A stretch of 64,000 nucleotides of DNA from the NCBI RefSeq assembly GCF_947497285.1, contig NZ_CANMFT010000009.1:1-64000 (forward strand), written 5' to 3'. The position numbers were made by a program, and so were the translations under genes. Each line of letters starts with the position of its first letter. Position 1 is the first letter of the stretch. Source of the stretch: an uncultured Aliiroseovarius sp. (GTDB lineage: Bacteria > Pseudomonadota > Alphaproteobacteria > Rhodobacterales > Rhodobacteraceae). The notes below the pieces were generated by a model. The model made no database searches and had not been told where the DNA came from. It saw nothing but the letters and a program-made list of their open reading frames with translations. Below, piece after piece: positions 37,356 to 46,202 of this stretch.

Positions 37356-38255
37356 TCACCCACCAGAATGATCATCCATCAAATAGGTTGCGATGGCCTG
37401 TCGATCTGCATCCGTCAGGAATTGCGTTCCTTGAAGAACAACCTCACCCATTGAACCACCGAAGGCGTCTCCGCTGGGCGTAATTCCCGTCTTCAGGGCG
37501 TAGGCGAGCGCATCCACTGTCCAGTCACGAGACTGGAGCGTTTCATGGTCGATCGCCGGCGCTTTGTTGCCTCCTGGAAGAGATGGGTTGCCGGCGAAAT
37601 GCTCGTCATCGGAGTTTCGAGCGCCAAGGATGTTTCTGCCTGTGTGGCAGGCCGCGCAATGCGTCGCTCCTTCGACGAGTTCCCGCCCACGGTTCCAGAC
37701 AAGGTCGTTACCTTCTATCGGGGCTGTCCGAGGTGGCTCAAGAAATGCCGCGCGCCACAGTTTCAGACCCCATCGTTGATTAAACGGAAACGCCATTTGA
37801 TGACTTGGGGCCGGTTGAGACACCGCAGGGACGGTCTGAAAGGCCGCCCAAAGATCTGCAATGTCCTGATCTGTGAAATTCGCATAAAACGGATAGGTGA
37901 AGGCCGGGTAGTACGGCTCTCCCTCGGGCGAGATGCCCTGCCGAACCGCTTTTGCAAACTCCTCGATTGTCCAATCACCGATGCCACGCTCCGGATCGGT
38001 GGTCAGGTTTGCGGAAAAGAGTGCCCCGAAGGGCGTGTCCAACTTCACACCACCCGCAAGTGGAGCGCCGCGGTCCTCAAAATCAGTGTGGCACGCAATG
38101 CAACCGCTTGCACGCGCGAGATAGGCGCCCCGATCCACGTCACCTATCAACTCGATTGGATCGGGTTTCAGGCCTATCGGCCAAATCACCAGTGTTCCAA
38201 GCCCAACGATGCCCAGTAACGCTACGCCGGAACCAAATAAGACAATTCGCTTCAT
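37356..38255 (-). CDS. Dihaem cytochrome c
   Basis: 299 residues from ATG 38255, 1 bp after the preceding stop. N-terminal membrane anchor (VLFGSGVALLGIVGLGTLVI) and two haem sites, CIACH at about residue 50 and CAACH at about 200. It looks like the dihaem subunits that serve alcohol or aldehyde dehydrogenases and other periplasmic oxidases. Here the neighbour is a multicopper oxidase. Confidence 0.9.
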   Translation of the reverse strand: MKRIVLFGSGVALLGIVGLGTLVIWPIGLKPDPIELIGDVDRGAYLARASGCIACHTDFEDRGAPLAGGVKLDTPFGALFSANLTTDPERGIGDWTIEEFAKAVRQGISPEGEPYYPAFTYPFYANFTDQDIADLWAAFQTVPAVSQPAPSHQMAFPFNQRWGLKLWRAAFLEPPRTAPIEGNDLVWNRGRELVEGATHCAACHTGRNILGARNSDDEHFAGNPSLPGGNKAPAIDHETLQSRDWTVDALAYALKTGITPSGDAFGGSMGEVVLQGTQFLTDADRQAIATYLMDDHSGG

Positions 38256-38256
38256 C

Positions 38257-38835
38257 TTATTTTGACTCCGCACGGAATTTTGTATGACAGGCCGAGCAAA
38301 CCTGACTGACCATTGCGAAGGCGCCATCCACCGGCATACCCGCAATGTCGTCAGCCGTCATCGACCCCTGCATCATTCCACCGCCCATCATGGTGCCGCC
38401 ACCCATCATCGAACTGCCGCCCATCATTGCGCCAGAAGACATGCCACTTTGGGTGCCTGCCATCATGCCGTTGTTGGCCGCTCTCGCCAGTCCGTCAGCA
38501 TAGATCTCAAGTTGCTCGGCCAATTCGGTGAATTCGTTCCAGTTGGTCCAGACCGCATCCCTGGTTTCCGACGGGGCACCGCCACTGCCTTCCGGGAAAA
38601 GCTCTGTGAGATCAGCGCCTGCGTGATTTCCAATCGTTTTTGCTACCGAACGAACAGTGGCGGCATTGAATTCGATTTCGCCACGCATCATTGGGGTGAT
38701 CGCTTTAACAGCTTTTCCCATGGCGCTCATGGCATCCATGCGTTCTTTGACAATTCCGGTAGCGCCGCCATGAGCGTAGGCGGCGAGCGCGGCCGAGGTG
38801 AAAACAAAAGCGGTAATTACGGTGAGTTTTTTCAT
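38257..38835 (-). CDS. Cytochrome c' / c-556 family protein with Met-rich insert
   Basis: 192 residues from ATG 38835 (AAGGAC ribosome site). Signal peptide to about residue 20. Four-helix cytochrome c' pattern with the haem site CSACHTKFRAES at the very C-terminus. Before it lies an unusual Met/Gly-rich insert of about 35 residues (GMMAGTQSGMSSGAMMGG and repeats of MMGGG) that resembles copper-binding Met motifs. This insert is not typical for cytochrome c'. Confidence 0.88.
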   Translation of the reverse strand: MKKLTVITAFVFTSAALAAYAHGGATGIVKERMDAMSAMGKAVKAITPMMRGEIEFNAATVRSVAKTIGNHAGADLTELFPEGSGGAPSETRDAVWTNWNEFTELAEQLEIYADGLARAANNGMMAGTQSGMSSGAMMGGSSMMGGGTMMGGGMMQGSMTADDIAGMPVDGAFAMVSQVCSACHTKFRAESK

Positions 38836-38875
38836 CGGTTTGGTCCTTGATCTGTATGAGTTGATGTATCTGCAA

Positions 38876-39226
38876 TCAGGACCGAACGCGCGGAGGTGGT
38901 GGATCAGACAAAGCCAACCAGCTTTCGCGTGAATGGCTGGTGAAAGAAAATGGCAAGGGGGTTTCGGCACTTGCGACTGTAAAGTTCGGTTGCAGCGTTA
39001 GAACGGCGGTCACGTAACAGTCCAAGCCGGGATGGCAGTGACCAGAAATCTCCGCGAAATCTGCGTCATGCGCACCCCGGTGGGACTTCTCGTGCTCTCC
39101 GGCAATGGCGAATTCAACTTCGGGATGCGCGCGCACCGCTTCAGGAAGCGCCAGAAAAACACCAAGCACAGTCACAACGACAACACGGACTAGAAGACTT
39201 ACCTGATTTCCTCTCGAAAGATGCAT
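38876..39226 (-). CDS. Small secreted protein of the copper-cytochrome operon, unknown
   Basis: 116 residues with a hydrophobic signal (VVVVTVLGVFLALPEAVRA). The mature part is His-rich (EHEKSHRGAHDADF) with a Cys pair (GHCHPGLDCY) and ends SDPPPPRVRS, a Pro-rich tail seen in small proteins beside copper genes. ATG overlaps the stop of the cytochrome gene upstream (TGATG). Possible copper-binding protein, unproven. Confidence 0.65.
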   Translation of the reverse strand: MHLSRGNQVSLLVRVVVVTVLGVFLALPEAVRAHPEVEFAIAGEHEKSHRGAHDADFAEISGHCHPGLDCYVTAVLTLQPNFTVASAETPLPFSFTSHSRESWLALSDPPPPRVRS

Positions 39227-39684
39227 CAGTTGATCCCGTTCTCCCGTTGAAGCTCGCGCACGTAGCGCGCAATGTATTTCACGTCTGCTTGGGTCAGCCC
39301 TTTGACCGGAGGCATGTTTCCGAACTTCCAGTGGTGCGCGCGCACGCCGTTTTTAGCGGCCAAAACGAATGCCATGTCTGAATGGTGGCTTGGCTCGTAA
39401 ATCTTGTGAACCAACGGAGGTGCGACACCGTTCTGGCCTGCCGCATTTTCACCGTGGCAGTCCGCGCATTTTGCCTCGAATGCACGCTTGCCGAACTCCG
39501 CTTCAGCAGACAAATTGGCTGGCATGCGAAGCTCAACGATTGGTTCGCCCTGGGCGATCCGGCTTGTGTCCGGTGTCACCATCGAATGACCCTGAGTGGC
39601 GGGTGCGGGTTGCAGAAACTGCAACACTGCCACGGCCAAACCCGCAAGCAAGACCCCTCCAACGAACAGACCAGGTTTATTCAT
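39226..39684 (-). CDS. Monohaem cytochrome c
   Basis: 152 residues from ATG 39684 (AAAAGGACGACAA upstream). N-terminal membrane anchor (FVGGVLLAGLAVAVLQFL), haem site CADCHGENAAG at about residue 75 and a C-terminal axial Met in FGNMPPVKGL. A small electron carrier, 34 bp after the L,D-transpeptidase gene. Confidence 0.9.
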   Translation of the reverse strand: MNKPGLFVGGVLLAGLAVAVLQFLQPAPATQGHSMVTPDTSRIAQGEPIVELRMPANLSAEAEFGKRAFEAKCADCHGENAAGQNGVAPPLVHKIYEPSHHSDMAFVLAAKNGVRAHHWKFGNMPPVKGLTQADVKYIARYVRELQRENGIN

Positions 39685-39718
39685 TTGTCGTCCTTTTCCC
39701 GTCTTGGGGCGGTTTTCT

Positions 39719-40288
39719 TCAGATAAGCTTGACTTGTGTCCCGATCGGCGTCCGCTCGTACACTTCCTCGATTTGCTCGTTGAAAAGACCAATGCATCCG
39801 TTCGACGATTTTCGCCCGATTTTGCGTGTGTCCTGGGTTCCGTGGATCCGGTAGTATTGCCACGAAAGGTAGAGCGCCCGTGTCCCGAGAGGGTTTATCG
39901 GATCGCCGCCTTTGACGTATGCGGGCCATTCAGGATTGCGCTCACGCATGGATGGGGTTGGAGCCCAGCCCGGATTTTTTCGCTTTTCGACAACTTCGGT
40001 GTAGCCGCGCTTTGTCAGCTCGTCCGTCAGTGGCACCGACGTGGGGTAGACTCGCATCTCCCCGTCCGTTGTCCAATGCTGGAGAACCTTGGTGGTTGTG
40101 TCGGACACGATTACTCCCTTGCCCAAGCCGTCGAAATGATCCCGCCAGTCGTGCAATGCGAACGACGATATGTTGCGGCGCACAGGTTCAGATTCCTGCG
40201 CCCGCACTATCGAGGGAGCGGCAAGGAATGCTGACGCTCCAAAGAACAAAGTTCGTCTGGTGATCTGGATTGATCTGAACCTGCCCAT
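39719..40288 (-). CDS. L,D-transpeptidase (YkuD family), Tat-exported
   Basis: 189 residues, twin-arginine signal (ITRRTLFFGASAFLA). YkuD catalytic region with RIHGTQDT, then SSNGCIGL, giving the His and the active Cys. It makes 3-3 crosslinks in peptidoglycan or attaches proteins to it. First gene of the eight-gene minus-strand unit, with GGAGG before the ATG. One of three paralogues in the window. Confidence 0.92.
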   Translation of the reverse strand: MGRFRSIQITRRTLFFGASAFLAAPSIVRAQESEPVRRNISSFALHDWRDHFDGLGKGVIVSDTTTKVLQHWTTDGEMRVYPTSVPLTDELTKRGYTEVVEKRKNPGWAPTPSMRERNPEWPAYVKGGDPINPLGTRALYLSWQYYRIHGTQDTRKIGRKSSNGCIGLFNEQIEEVYERTPIGTQVKLI

Positions 40289-40399
40289 GTCTTGCCTCCA
40301 ATTAGTAGGATCATCCGCTTAGGTCTTCGGATTTTTTCTACTAGAAGACTGCTCGACATCAACCTGACAAGGCAGTGATTTTTGTATCCATATGTAACC

Positions 40400-40430
40400 T
40401 TGACCTTACCATATGTGAGGCCTGCAAATG
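40400..40430 (+). promoter_or_regulatory. CueR-type operator in the divergent gap before the DUF2933 gene
   Basis: TTGACC (40400-40405), 19-bp spacer with the dyad CCTTAC-CATAT-GTGAGG, then CAAATG (40425-40430). The -10 is poor. A direct repeat CCATATGTRA (40388 and 40409) overlaps it. It lies between the minus-strand eight-gene unit and the plus-strand DUF2933 operon, so it might serve both. Confidence 0.5.
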
Positions 40431-40459
40431 GGGGTGCGATCAAATGTTGCGAGGAATCG

Positions 40460-40765
40460 ATGACTAAAAAATCCAGCCCAACCGGGTCAGGCCACTCAAA
40501 GATTATGCACTACGGCATGATGGTGTGCTGTGCCGTTATGCTATTGCCGATTGCAGGCTATTTTGTTGCTGGAGGAACGATTGGCGGGCTTTGGGGCAAA
40601 TCAGCGGTCTTTCTGCCGCTTGTGCTTTGTGTCGGGGCGCATTTCGTGATGCATAAGATGATGGGGAAATCCTGTCATGGGGCTTCAGAGGACGAAGGAA
40701 CGACAAAGGCGATTCCATTACTCACGGACCAACGAATGGAAAAATCCCAACGCCAAGGGGTGTGA
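40460..40765 (+). CDS. Small two-helix membrane protein, DUF2933-like
   Basis: 101 residues from ATG 40460 (GAGGAATCG upstream). Two membrane segments (MMVCCAVMLLPIAGYFV and FLPLVLCVGAHFVMH) with His/Met at the second (VMHKMMGKSCHG), the pattern of DUF2933 proteins commonly found beside copper or heavy-metal ATPases. Function unknown. Confidence 0.72.
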   Translation: MTKKSSPTGSGHSKIMHYGMMVCCAVMLLPIAGYFVAGGTIGGLWGKSAVFLPLVLCVGAHFVMHKMMGKSCHGASEDEGTTKAIPLLTDQRMEKSQRQGV

Positions 40766-40766
40766 A

Positions 40767-40991
40767 TTGGCCGGTCGTTGTCGCGTTGTTTGTGTAAGCT
40801 TGCTAGGGCTCGCAGTTACTGGCTGTTCTTCAACTGTTGATCAATGCGTCAAACCGGATGGCCCGGCGGTGTCTTCGAAAGGCACCGCTTCTGCGATTCC
40901 AGAAGGGTGTAGAATTGAAGGATCTCCTTCCGGCTCCGTGCAAGCCATTTCCTGCGCAAACGGGCGCCAGGGCTATGTAATTATTAAATAA
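40767..40991 (+). CDS. Small lipoprotein with a TTG start
   Basis: 74 residues from TTG 40767, 1 bp after the preceding stop, with AAGGGG 6 nt upstream. Lipobox LGLAVTGCSS. The mature part has three more Cys (DQCVKPD, EGCRIEG, ISCANG). The only in-frame ATG (40677) lies inside the previous gene and would bury the lipobox. Unknown function. Confidence 0.6.
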   Translation: MAGRCRVVCVSLLGLAVTGCSSTVDQCVKPDGPAVSSKGTASAIPEGCRIEGSPSGSVQAISCANGRQGYVIIK

Positions 40992-41016
40992 ATAACCATT
41001 CGAGAGGGTCTATGGA

Positions 41017-41775
41017 ATGGCAAGCAGGCGTGGAGTTGTCTTTGGCATTGCGGCATTCGCAGCGGGTGTTATGTCCATTCGATACGCGCGATCATTTCTG
41101 GAACCTCTCCCCGAGTTTCAGGATTTGACCGATCCAGTTGGATTTCGAGAAATCTCTGGAGGTCCGTCATCAACCGGTTTTGATCCTTTTGTTGGTTTGG
41201 CTGATCCGAACGAGCGAACTAGGCTGCGCACTCCTAGTGATGTTCGGCAGAACCTCTGCAAGGCTCTTTTCGGGGAAACGGACGAAAACTTCGGTTTCGT
41301 TCCCTTGGCATCTTTCTCGGACTATTATTGTCCATATTGCCGGGTTCAGACAAAACGCTTGGCTGGTTTGGCGGAACAGCTGGGCGCTGGTGTTAAAGTT
41401 GTCTGGCACGAACTGCCTTTGCTTGGCGATACATCAATGCTCGCCGCAAAAGCTGCTTTGGCGGCGAAAAGGCAGGGTGCATACGTCCAATTCCACGAAC
41501 GTCTTCTTTCCAGCCCATTTCAGGCAACACCTGAGTACTTACAATTGCTCGCAGAGTCTCTTGACCTCGATCACGCACGCCTGGTTTCGGACATGGAAAG
41601 CAAGGATGTGTTGCAAGAGCTTGATACCAGCTCGATCTTATCTGAGATTTTCGGGTTTATCGGAACGCCCGCATTGGTGGTTGGCCGTACTGTCATTCAG
41701 GGCCAGATTTCCGATCGCAACCTACTGAAAATTATCGACCTGGAGCGCTCAGAAGGATGGGCACAGGTATGCTGA
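41017..41775 (+). CDS. DsbA-family thiol oxidoreductase
   Basis: 252 residues with an N-terminal membrane or signal segment (VVFGIAAFAAGVMS), active site SDYYCPYCRVQTKRL (CPYC) at about residue 104 and cis-Pro loop IGTPALVVG. The CPYC dipeptide differs from the CSFC of the other DsbA-like protein here. It overlaps the DsbD-like gene, its probable redox partner. Confidence 0.88.
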   Translation: MASRRGVVFGIAAFAAGVMSIRYARSFLEPLPEFQDLTDPVGFREISGGPSSTGFDPFVGLADPNERTRLRTPSDVRQNLCKALFGETDENFGFVPLASFSDYYCPYCRVQTKRLAGLAEQLGAGVKVVWHELPLLGDTSMLAAKAALAAKRQGAYVQFHERLLSSPFQATPEYLQLLAESLDLDHARLVSDMESKDVLQELDTSSILSEIFGFIGTPALVVGRTVIQGQISDRNLLKIIDLERSEGWAQVC

Positions 41776-43895
41776 TGGCGCGCAGCAAGTGCCAAGTCAT
41801 TCTTTTGGTTTTGACTTCAATTGTGTTTTCTGTGCTTCAAAATCACGCGGCACAGGCTGAGGTATCCGCCAAATTCAACTCTCCTGCTGTAACGGCGGCG
41901 CTCATTTCGGTCCAGAACGGTGTGGCCCCTGATGCGAACACAATATCTGCGGGGCTGGACCTAGACCTCGGTGAAGGCTGGAAGGCCTACTGGCGATCGC
42001 CAGGAGAGGTTGGTCTTCCTCCGGAAATCGACTGGAGCAGATCGCAGAACGTCGCGAATGTCAAAATGCTTTGGCCGGCACCAACCCGGTTCACGGCATT
42101 CGGGATCGAGAACTTCGGCTACAGCGATGAGGTCGTTTTCCCTCTGGAGGTTCAACTGGAGCAGCCAGGCAAACCCGTCTCCCTTTTTGCCAGGGTTTCT
42201 CTGCTGATCTGCTCGAATGTCTGTGTCCCGCAGAATTTCGAACTGTCGCTGACCCTTCCCTCGGGAATCGGAATTGATAATAAAAGCGCCAGCCGGCTGA
42301 GCGAATTTATTGCGCGGGTGCCGCTCGAAGAGAAGGATGCACAGCTGGAATCCGCCATTGCGCATGTTGATGACGGTTTTTCGGAATTGACGATTTCGGT
42401 AAAGGCCGCTGCGCCATTTCAGGCGCCTGACGTGTTCCCTGAACTCGGAACCGGCACCGCTCTTGGCAAACCTGACATTCGGCTGGGCGATCGCGGAACC
42501 CTGCTTTGGGCGCGCTTCACGGTGTTGTCATATGACGAGGAGCGCTCCAGGCCTCCGATCGTCACCGTTACTGATGGTGCCGGTCGCGCCTTCACCGTGA
42601 CCCCCGACCGGGTCGAGACGCAGCCCGCGCCGCCTTTCCGCCTCAATGTGCTTGGTCCCGGCATTGACCAACTCGCCTGGATCGCGCTGGTTGCGTTTCT
42701 TGGCGGGATGATCCTAAACGCCATGCCTTGCGTGCTTCCGGTCCTGTCGATCAAGCTTTCTTCCGCCCTCAAACAGCAGGGCCGTGACAAACAGGTAGTA
42801 CGTGGCGGATTTCTTGCGGCCGCTGCAGGCGTCATGGTGTTCATGTGGGGGCTTGCCGCCGTGCTTTTCCTGCTGCAACGCTTCGGAGTCATGGTCGGTT
42901 GGGGGCTTCAGTTTCAAAACCCCGTGTTCCTGGCCCTGATGTTCACCGTCCTGGCTGTGTTTTCGGCAAACCTTTTCGGGTTGTTCGAAATCGCTTTGCC
43001 ATCCGGCCTGCAGACGCGGCTCTCCAATACTGGCCGCAGGCATGGCTATACCTCCGACTTTTTCACAGGCTTGTTCGGCGCGGTTATGGCGACGCCGTGT
43101 TCAGCGCCATTTCTTGGTACCGCTATCGCCTTCGCGCTCGCTGGTCGTGGAACCGATCTGCTGATCGTTTTCACCTTTCTCGGTCTCGGGCTCGCCACAC
43201 CTTACCTGGTTGTCGCCGCATCCCCGCGCCTAGTGACCTTCCTGCCAAAGCCCGGCCGTTGGATGGTCGGATTGAAGCTTGTGTTGGGCCTGCTTCTGGT
43301 TGTCACCGCACTCTGGCTGTTTTGGGTTCTCACAGGCGTCGCCGGTACCCGGGCGGCGATTGCGGTTGCCGCCCTGTCAGCAGCCTTGATCCTGGTCCAG
43401 TCCCGCGGCGGCCTGTCACCCCGGCTGCGCTGGCCGGGAATCGCGGTGTTATCGATCCTGCCGCTCGTCGCATCCACCATGCTGGCGCAACCTGCCGCCA
43501 ACCACGTAAGCGCAACAACTCAGGAATGGACGGCATTCGACCGCGCCGAAATTGCCCGCCTGGTCTCTCGTGGCGAGGTGGTGTTTGTCGATGTCACCGC
43601 CGACTGGTGTTTGACCTGCAAAGCGAACAAGGCACTTGTTCTCGATCGCGAACCCGTCCTCCAGGCTCTGCGAAGTGATGATGTCACACAAATGCAAGCA
43701 GACTGGACACGGCCAAACGAGGCCATCTCGCGCTACTTGGAAGGTTTCAACCGCTTCGGCATTCCGTTTAACGCGGTCTACGGCCCGGGTGCCCCGAACG
43801 GGATCGTGTTGTCGGAGATTCTCTCGGCGGCTACCGTTCTCCAAGCTTTGGAAGATGCCCGTCTCGCAACGCCGGTTGCCGCGGCACAGAACTAA
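41757..43895 (+). CDS. DsbD/ScsB-like transmembrane thiol reductase
   Basis: 712 residues from ATG 41757. ATG 41769 or 41775 (the latter forming TGATG with the DsbA stop) are equally possible and all give a signal peptide ending AAQAE. N-terminal immunoglobulin-like domain with Cys in LLICSNVCVPQ; eight-helix membrane domain with the two reactive Cys in NAMPCVLPVL and MATPCSAPFLG; C-terminal thioredoxin with DWCLTCKANK. It carries electrons from cytoplasmic thioredoxin to periplasmic thiols. The ScsB type is linked to copper tolerance. Confidence 0.92.
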   Translation: MGTGMLMARSKCQVILLVLTSIVFSVLQNHAAQAEVSAKFNSPAVTAALISVQNGVAPDANTISAGLDLDLGEGWKAYWRSPGEVGLPPEIDWSRSQNVANVKMLWPAPTRFTAFGIENFGYSDEVVFPLEVQLEQPGKPVSLFARVSLLICSNVCVPQNFELSLTLPSGIGIDNKSASRLSEFIARVPLEEKDAQLESAIAHVDDGFSELTISVKAAAPFQAPDVFPELGTGTALGKPDIRLGDRGTLLWARFTVLSYDEERSRPPIVTVTDGAGRAFTVTPDRVETQPAPPFRLNVLGPGIDQLAWIALVAFLGGMILNAMPCVLPVLSIKLSSALKQQGRDKQVVRGGFLAAAAGVMVFMWGLAAVLFLLQRFGVMVGWGLQFQNPVFLALMFTVLAVFSANLFGLFEIALPSGLQTRLSNTGRRHGYTSDFFTGLFGAVMATPCSAPFLGTAIAFALAGRGTDLLIVFTFLGLGLATPYLVVAASPRLVTFLPKPGRWMVGLKLVLGLLLVVTALWLFWVLTGVAGTRAAIAVAALSAALILVQSRGGLSPRLRWPGIAVLSILPLVASTMLAQPAANHVSATTQEWTAFDRAEIARLVSRGEVVFVDVTADWCLTCKANKALVLDREPVLQALRSDDVTQMQADWTRPNEAISRYLEGFNRFGIPFNAVYGPGAPNGIVLSEILSAATVLQALEDARLATPVAAAQN

Positions 43896-44086
43896 GCCGA
43901 TGCACACACGATTTGTCCTCCTTGTCAGAGGAAGGCACGCTGACGAATACCACGCTTTGAATTCACTTCGCCGTGAAGCTTGAGCAAAGTCATGGTTCAA
44001 AGCGCCACAGTTCAATATCAAGAGCAAACTCGCAACTGATTTCTAACGGCCAAGCAAGCTCGGCACATTAAACGAAGGAAAACACC

Positions 44087-44563
44087 ATGCCACCAATCAA
44101 CCCCAACCGCAGAGCCGTTTTGCAAAGCGCTGCGGCCGCGCTGATTGCATCCACCCTGCCTGCAATTGCTCAAAGCAACTCTACACTCCACGTGATCAAG
44201 GATCCCAATTGCGGATGCTGCGGTGCTTGGATCAAGATAATGCGTGTTTCGGGGTTTGATGTCACCGTTCAGAACGCGTCAAATGAGGCTCTTTATGGTT
44301 ACAAACTCAGAAACGGAATTTCCGAAGACCTTGCCTCATGCCACACCGCGACGATCGAGGGGTATTTCGTTGAAGGCCACGTTCCAGCATCCGATGTGCG
44401 TCGCCTGCTTGCCGAGCGCCCCGATGCGATTGGATTGACCGTGCCCGGCATGCCTTATGGGTCGCCCGGAATGGGTCCCGAGAGCGAACGAGACGCCTAC
44501 GATGTGCTTTTGATGAAAAAGGATGGCACGACCGAGGTATTCGCAAGTTACCAAGGCGAATAG
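44087..44563 (+). CDS. DUF411 putative copper-binding protein
   Basis: 158 residues, Tat-like signal (NRRAVLQSAAAALIAS). The DUF411 motif KDPNCGCCGAWIKIM at about residue 40, and the later SCHTATIEGYFVEGHVPA and GLTVPGMPYGSPGM are diagnostic. DUF411 proteins accompany copper resistance genes and are thought to bind copper in the periplasm. AAGGA ribosome site 7 nt upstream. Confidence 0.92.
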   Translation: MPPINPNRRAVLQSAAAALIASTLPAIAQSNSTLHVIKDPNCGCCGAWIKIMRVSGFDVTVQNASNEALYGYKLRNGISEDLASCHTATIEGYFVEGHVPASDVRRLLAERPDAIGLTVPGMPYGSPGMGPESERDAYDVLLMKKDGTTEVFASYQGE

Positions 44564-44614
44564 GGTGTCTTGAAACCACCTGTCTACAGGGTCGGTCTTG
44601 AAGCGCTTTGGCAC

Positions 44615-45520
44615 TCAGTTTGCAGATCTGCCCAATGCCTTGCCTTCGCCCGCAGCGGCGCGCCAGATCAGCACCAACCCCACAGCGATCATCGGAAGCG
44701 TCAATGCTTGACCCTGTGTCAGCCCTAGATCGCCAATCTGCCAGGCAAACCCGGTCGGATTGCCCGCGCTGACAAACTGCGCGTCCGGCTGGCGTACGAA
44801 CTCGACAGTAAACCTCGCCAGACCATAGCCGGCAAAAAAGACACCCATCAATAATCCGGGCCTTCTGAACCCGGCCTTTCGAAACGCAAGCCAGATAATG
44901 ACCGTACCGAGCAGAATGCCCTCAAGCGCCGCTTCATAGAGCTGGGATGGGTGGCGGGCGCAGAGCTGCCCGATCTGCTGCCCGCAATCCTGCGCCGCCC
45001 GTCCGGGGAATACCACGCTCCAGGGCAAATCGGTGGGGCGGCCCCAAAGCTCGGCATTGATGAAATTGGCCACCCTGCCGAGGAACAGGCCCGGCGCCGT
45101 AATCAGCGCCAGCAGATCACCGGTCGAAAGTAGCGACAATTTTTGCCGCAATGCATAGACCAGGGCCACGATGGCAACGCCGAGAAGCCCGCCGTGAAAC
45201 GACATCCCGCCTTGCCAGATCTTCAAAATCGCCAGCGGATCGTTGGAAAACTGCCCGGGATTGTAGAACAGGACATATCCCATCCGGCCACCGAGGATGA
45301 TGCCCAGGATCAGGTAGGTGACCAGATCTTCGAACTGGTCGGGCTGCATCACAGGCTGGTCATTACGCCACATTTGCGGCCGCGCCAACACCACCTTGGC
45401 CAACCGCCAGGCAATAAGGATCCCAACGATATAGGCCAGGGCATACCATCTGAGGGCAACCTCAAAGCCAAAGACGTCGAATGCGAACAGTTCGGGGGAG
45501 ATGTCCGGAAAAGGGATCAT
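44615..45520 (-). CDS. lgt: Prolipoprotein diacylglyceryl transferase, probably an accessory copy
   Basis: 301 residues, seven membrane segments. Lgt signature [20 protein letters not shown], catalytic-region MSFHGGLLG, and [13 protein letters not shown]. It attaches diacylglycerol to lipobox Cys. Normally a single essential chromosomal gene, so a copy inside a metal island beside an L,D-transpeptidase is notable. Convergent with the DUF411 gene. Confidence 0.93.
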   Translation of the reverse strand: MIPFPDISPELFAFDVFGFEVALRWYALAYIVGILIAWRLAKVVLARPQMWRNDQPVMQPDQFEDLVTYLILGIILGGRMGYVLFYNPGQFSNDPLAILKIWQGGMSFHGGLLGVAIVALVYALRQKLSLLSTGDLLALITAPGLFLGRVANFINAELWGRPTDLPWSVVFPGRAAQDCGQQIGQLCARHPSQLYEAALEGILLGTVIIWLAFRKAGFRRPGLLMGVFFAGYGLARFTVEFVRQPDAQFVSAGNPTGFAWQIGDLGLTQGQALTLPMIAVGLVLIWRAAAGEGKALGRSAN

Positions 45521-45616
45521 TTTGGTATGCCTATCGTTGCGTCGGCCCGAGTTGCCCGGTCAAAGCTGTTTCGGCTGAGGTCCATCTGGACCTCGGAAGT
45601 TCTTCAAAGCTCGACT

Positions 45617-46198
45617 TCAGGCGACGGGATGCAGAACCACGCGGGTTTCCATGGGAACACGGTTGTACAGATCGATAACCTGATCATTCACCAAACGCGC
45701 ACACCCGTTAGATACGCGGCGTGCCAGCGTCGAAGGTTCATTGGTCCCGTGAATCCGCAGATAGGTGTCGCCACGACCGGGCTGGAACAGATAAAGCGCC
45801 CGTGCGCCCAGCGGGTTGTTGAGACCACCGGGCAGCCCATTCGAAAGCCGCCCGTACCGGTTCGGTTCGCGCCTGATCATGTCGGGAGTGGGCCTCCAAT
45901 AGGGCCACTCTCTTTTCGCTCCGACAAAAAACTCGCCCGCCTCATAGAGCCCAGGTCGACCAATACCCACTGTGTATCTGAGGGCTTTCTTTTTCGGCAA
46001 CGTCCAGTAGAGCGCAAACTGGCCGGGATCGACATGGATTTCATTGGGCTCAAAATCCGTTTCGAGCCGGACCTCGCGGGGCATGAACGCTTCGGGCAAC
46101 TGGTAGTCCGGGATAATCTCGTCATGCGCCAGCAGGGGTGTTGCCGCAGCGAATGCCGACATTGCCATCCCGCCTTTCAGTAAATCACGCCGTTTCAT
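45617..46198 (-). CDS. L,D-transpeptidase (YkuD family)
   Basis: 193 residues with Tat-like signal MKRRDLLKGGMAMSAF. Catalytic region YLRIHGTNEP and RVSNGCARLVNDQVIDLY. The central WPYWRPTPDMIRREP and NPLGARALYLF blocks are shared with the other two paralogues. 4 bp after ccmI and 96 bp before lgt. Confidence 0.92.
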   Translation of the reverse strand: MKRRDLLKGGMAMSAFAAATPLLAHDEIIPDYQLPEAFMPREVRLETDFEPNEIHVDPGQFALYWTLPKKKALRYTVGIGRPGLYEAGEFFVGAKREWPYWRPTPDMIRREPNRYGRLSNGLPGGLNNPLGARALYLFQPGRGDTYLRIHGTNEPSTLARRVSNGCARLVNDQVIDLYNRVPMETRVVLHPVA

Positions 46199-46202
46199 GG
46201 CT

